Source: Bradyrhizobium sp. | Lineage (GTDB): Bacteria; Pseudomonadota; Alphaproteobacteria; Rhizobiales; Xanthobacteraceae | Length of the DNA stretch: 27,076 nucleotides | Assembly (NCBI GenBank): GCA_028290305.1 | Contig: JAQGKC010000502.1 | Coordinates: 1-27,076 of the forward strand | Direction: 5' to 3' | Shown here: positions 25,840 to 27,076 of the stretch, in pieces | Position numbering within the stretch: position 1 is the first letter of the stretch | How the letters are laid out: every line of letters starts with the position of its first letter | Translations under genes and position numbers: made by a program | Notes under the pieces: model-generated | The model's input: the letters and a program-made list of their open reading frames with translations, nothing else | Database searches by the model: none | Told to the model about the DNA's origin: nothing

Positions 25840-26061
25840 CTAAAGCCCCGTAAACCCGGCCTTCACCGGATCGGTGCTGCCGTCGAGTTCGCGTAGATAA
25901 GTCAGCCCGCACACCGTGAGACGATGCGGATCCGTTTCGCCGGCCTCGAACAGTTTGCCGACGTAGTCGGTCACCTTGGCGCGCGCTTCGTCGCTGGCGA
26001 TCGCAGAGCGGTTCACGAGCAGTGCATAGGTTTGCATGATGCGGTCGATGGCGGCTTCCAT
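25840..26061 (-). CDS. Small conserved hypothetical protein downstream of ldtR
   Basis: The 73-residue product begins MEAAIDRIMQTYALLVNRSA and continues with a helix (EARAKVTDYVGKLFEAG) and LTVCGLTYLRELDGS. It looks like a small all-helical cytoplasmic protein with no signal peptide or membrane span. I do not recognise a named family. The ATG at 26061 has GAGAGG five bases upstream. The gene lies 20 bases after the preceding small gene, so the two are very likely one unit. A longer in-frame reading to 26406 would overlap that gene in another frame and is rejected. Confidence 0.7.
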   Translation of the reverse strand: MEAAIDRIMQTYALLVNRSAIASDEARAKVTDYVGKLFEAGETDPHRLTVCGLTYLRELDGSTDPVKAGFTGL

Positions 26062-26081
26062 GGAGTCCTCTCGGCTATGGT

Positions 26082-26306
26082 TCAGGCGAGTTCGGCGGCT
26101 TCGAACTTCGAGATCGCCTTGTTGGCGAGCCTGATCTTGTTGTATTCGCCGCCGTGAAACATCTCGACGATGAGTTCGAGCAGACGATCGTTGGTGGCGA
26201 GAGTGTCGGGGATGATGCCGGTTCTTCGAAGATAGTTCGAGGCGATGGCGTAGGCATCGCCGACCACCTCGACACTCATCACCTGCAATCCGCGCTCGAC
26301 CAGCAT
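26082..26306 (-). CDS. Small conserved hypothetical protein downstream of ldtR
   Basis: The product is up to 74 residues, with the core VGDAYAIASNYLRRTGIIPD, then LLELIVEMFHGGEYNKIRLANKAISKFE. It looks helical, soluble and slightly basic at the C-terminus; no named family is recognised. The start is uncertain: the ATG at 26306 has AGGGAG and GGAGG upstream, while the ATG at 26279 has only AGG close by. The reading from 26399 would begin in the terminator tail of ldtR and is unlikely. It is followed after 20 bases by the 73-residue gene. Confidence 0.68.
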   Translation of the reverse strand: MLVERGLQVMSVEVVGDAYAIASNYLRRTGIIPDTLATNDRLLELIVEMFHGGEYNKIRLANKAISKFEAAELA

Positions 26307-26391
26307 GACCTCCGTGCTCCCTTGCGGATGGATAAAGCCCGACACCGGGCACAAGTTCCATTTTCGGAAACCTATTTTTTTGCAGTGCCGC

Positions 26392-26430
26392 AAAAACAAA
26401 ACGCACCGGTCCGGAAACCCGGCCGATGCG
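26392..26430 (-). terminator. Rho-independent terminator of ldtR
   Basis: Read on the minus strand, an imperfect GC-rich hairpin (CGCATCGGCCGG / CCGGACCGGTGCG with one bulge) is followed by TTTTGTTTTT. It begins about 80 bases after the ldtR stop. A second short hairpin, TTTTTGC with GCAAAAA, overlaps the T-run. Confidence 0.75.
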
Positions 26431-26510
26431 CTTGGGGGAAGTTTCTCCTAGATAATGGCTGCCGGTCTTTTAGAACGCCGGCTTGGCCTTTATCTACGGT
26501 CGAAAAAGTC

Positions 26511-27026
26511 TCAGAGCCGATACAGGATCTGGTCGGTCCAGAACCGCTCGAGCCGGTGCAGCGACTTGTTCAGCGTCGCGAACTCCTCGTTCGAGATGCC
26601 GCCGACCTGCTCCACGGTCTTGACGTGCTTCTGGTAGAGCGCGTCGACGATGCGGCGGATTTCCTGGCCCTGCGCGGTCAAGCGGATGCGGACCGAGCGG
26701 CGATCAACGCGCGAGCGCTGATGGTCAAGGAAGCCGAGTTCAACCAGCTTCTTCAGATTGTAGGAGACGTTGGAGCCGAGGTAATAGCCGCGCGTGCGCA
26801 GTTCGCCCGCGGTCAGTTCCTTGTCGCCGATATTATAGAGCAGCAGAGCCTGCACCGAATTGATATCGGCGCGGCCGCGGCGATCGAATTCATCTTTGAT
26901 GACGTCGAGCAGGCGGCGATGCAGCCGCTCCACTAAAGTCAATGCTTCTAGATAGAGCGGCTGCACCGGGGCCTGACCCGGAGCGCGATCAGCGGTTTCC
27001 ACCGCCGTTGCAACGGCTTTCATCAT
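26511..27026 (-). CDS. ldtR: MarR family transcriptional regulator LdtR
   Basis: The 171-residue protein has a MarR winged-helix core: LVERLHRRLLDVIKDEFDRRG, DINSVQALLLYNIGDKELTAGELRTRG, GSNVSYNLKKLVELGFLDHQRS and the wing RVDRRSVRIRLTAQGQ. This layout, including the GYYLGSNVSYNLKKLVE recognition helix, matches LdtR, which in Liberibacter and rhizobia controls an L,D-transpeptidase gene and stress tolerance. Two tandem ATGs at 27026 and 27023 follow AGGGGAAG. A terminator lies downstream, before two small genes. The transpeptidase target is not in the window. Confidence 0.88.
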   Translation of the reverse strand: MMKAVATAVETADRAPGQAPVQPLYLEALTLVERLHRRLLDVIKDEFDRRGRADINSVQALLLYNIGDKELTAGELRTRGYYLGSNVSYNLKKLVELGFLDHQRSRVDRRSVRIRLTAQGQEIRRIVDALYQKHVKTVEQVGGISNEEFATLNKSLHRLERFWTDQILYRL

Positions 27027-27076
27027 GACACTTCCCCTGTTGTCGTTTTTATCGACTTATTCGACGAAACTTGTGT

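Noticed and set aside
1..27076. A new defence, mobile or secondary-metabolite system
   Set aside because: All large frames belong to known core families; no nuclease, helicase, transposase, phage or biosynthetic cluster genes are present.

Overview
This window is chromosomal DNA from a GC-rich alphaproteobacterium of the Bradyrhizobium / Rhodopseudomonas group, most likely Bradyrhizobium. The signs are a GcrA-type regulator, an alphaproteobacterial IHF-alpha, a CBP3-type cytochrome bc1 chaperone, an LdtR-type MarR regulator, a K+-independent proton pyrophosphatase, and several families of short dispersed inverted repeats typical of these genomes. Almost all of it is conserved core chromosome. 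I see no phage, insertion sequence, integrase, CRISPR array or toxin-antitoxin pair.

Layout. 1-2669 (+) is the right end of a polysaccharide locus: a polyprenyl-phosphate sugar-1-phosphate transferase cut by the window edge, then an O-antigen ligase/polymerase. 2702-5644 (-) holds a saccharopine-dehydrogenase-like oxidoreductase, a DUF169 protein and a YdcF/DUF218 membrane protein. 5840-10507 is a mixed stretch of single genes: an acetamidase/formamidase, a GrlR-like protein, a small ribbon-helix-helix-like protein, a GcrA-like regulator, a short-chain dehydrogenase, an EthD-like protein and a small secreted protein. 10709-10786 (-) is tRNA-Pro(GGG). 10881-15409 (-) is a classic alphaproteobacterial block: CBP3 chaperone, yceD (DUF177), plsX, fabH, ihfA, then a MerR-type regulator. 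A BamE lipoprotein gene is divergent at 15532-16020. 16248-18368 (-) is hppA with a strong terminator. 18612-24638 (-) is a long run in transcription order glyA-nrdR-ribD-ribE-ribH-nusB-thiL, linking one-carbon metabolism, control of ribonucleotide reductase, riboflavin synthesis, antitermination and the last step of thiamine diphosphate synthesis. 24946-27026 (-) holds a glutathione S-transferase, two small uncharacterised genes and ldtR.

How they work together. PlsX and FabH both use acyl-carrier or acyl-CoA intermediates at the start of lipid synthesis. The rib genes make riboflavin from ribD onward, with ribBA not in the window. The yceD-plsX-fabH order is widespread in bacteria.

The most interesting local signal is at 7552-7599. 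A predicted sigma-70 promoter has a CcrM-type GANTC site touching both its -35 and its -10 box and is followed by a near-perfect inverted repeat. It lies upstream of a small DNA-binding-like gene and a GcrA paralogue, and GcrA proteins act at methylated GANTC promoters. The other recurring signal is short inverted repeats placed in intergenic gaps, including inside the rib-nusB-thiL gene run.
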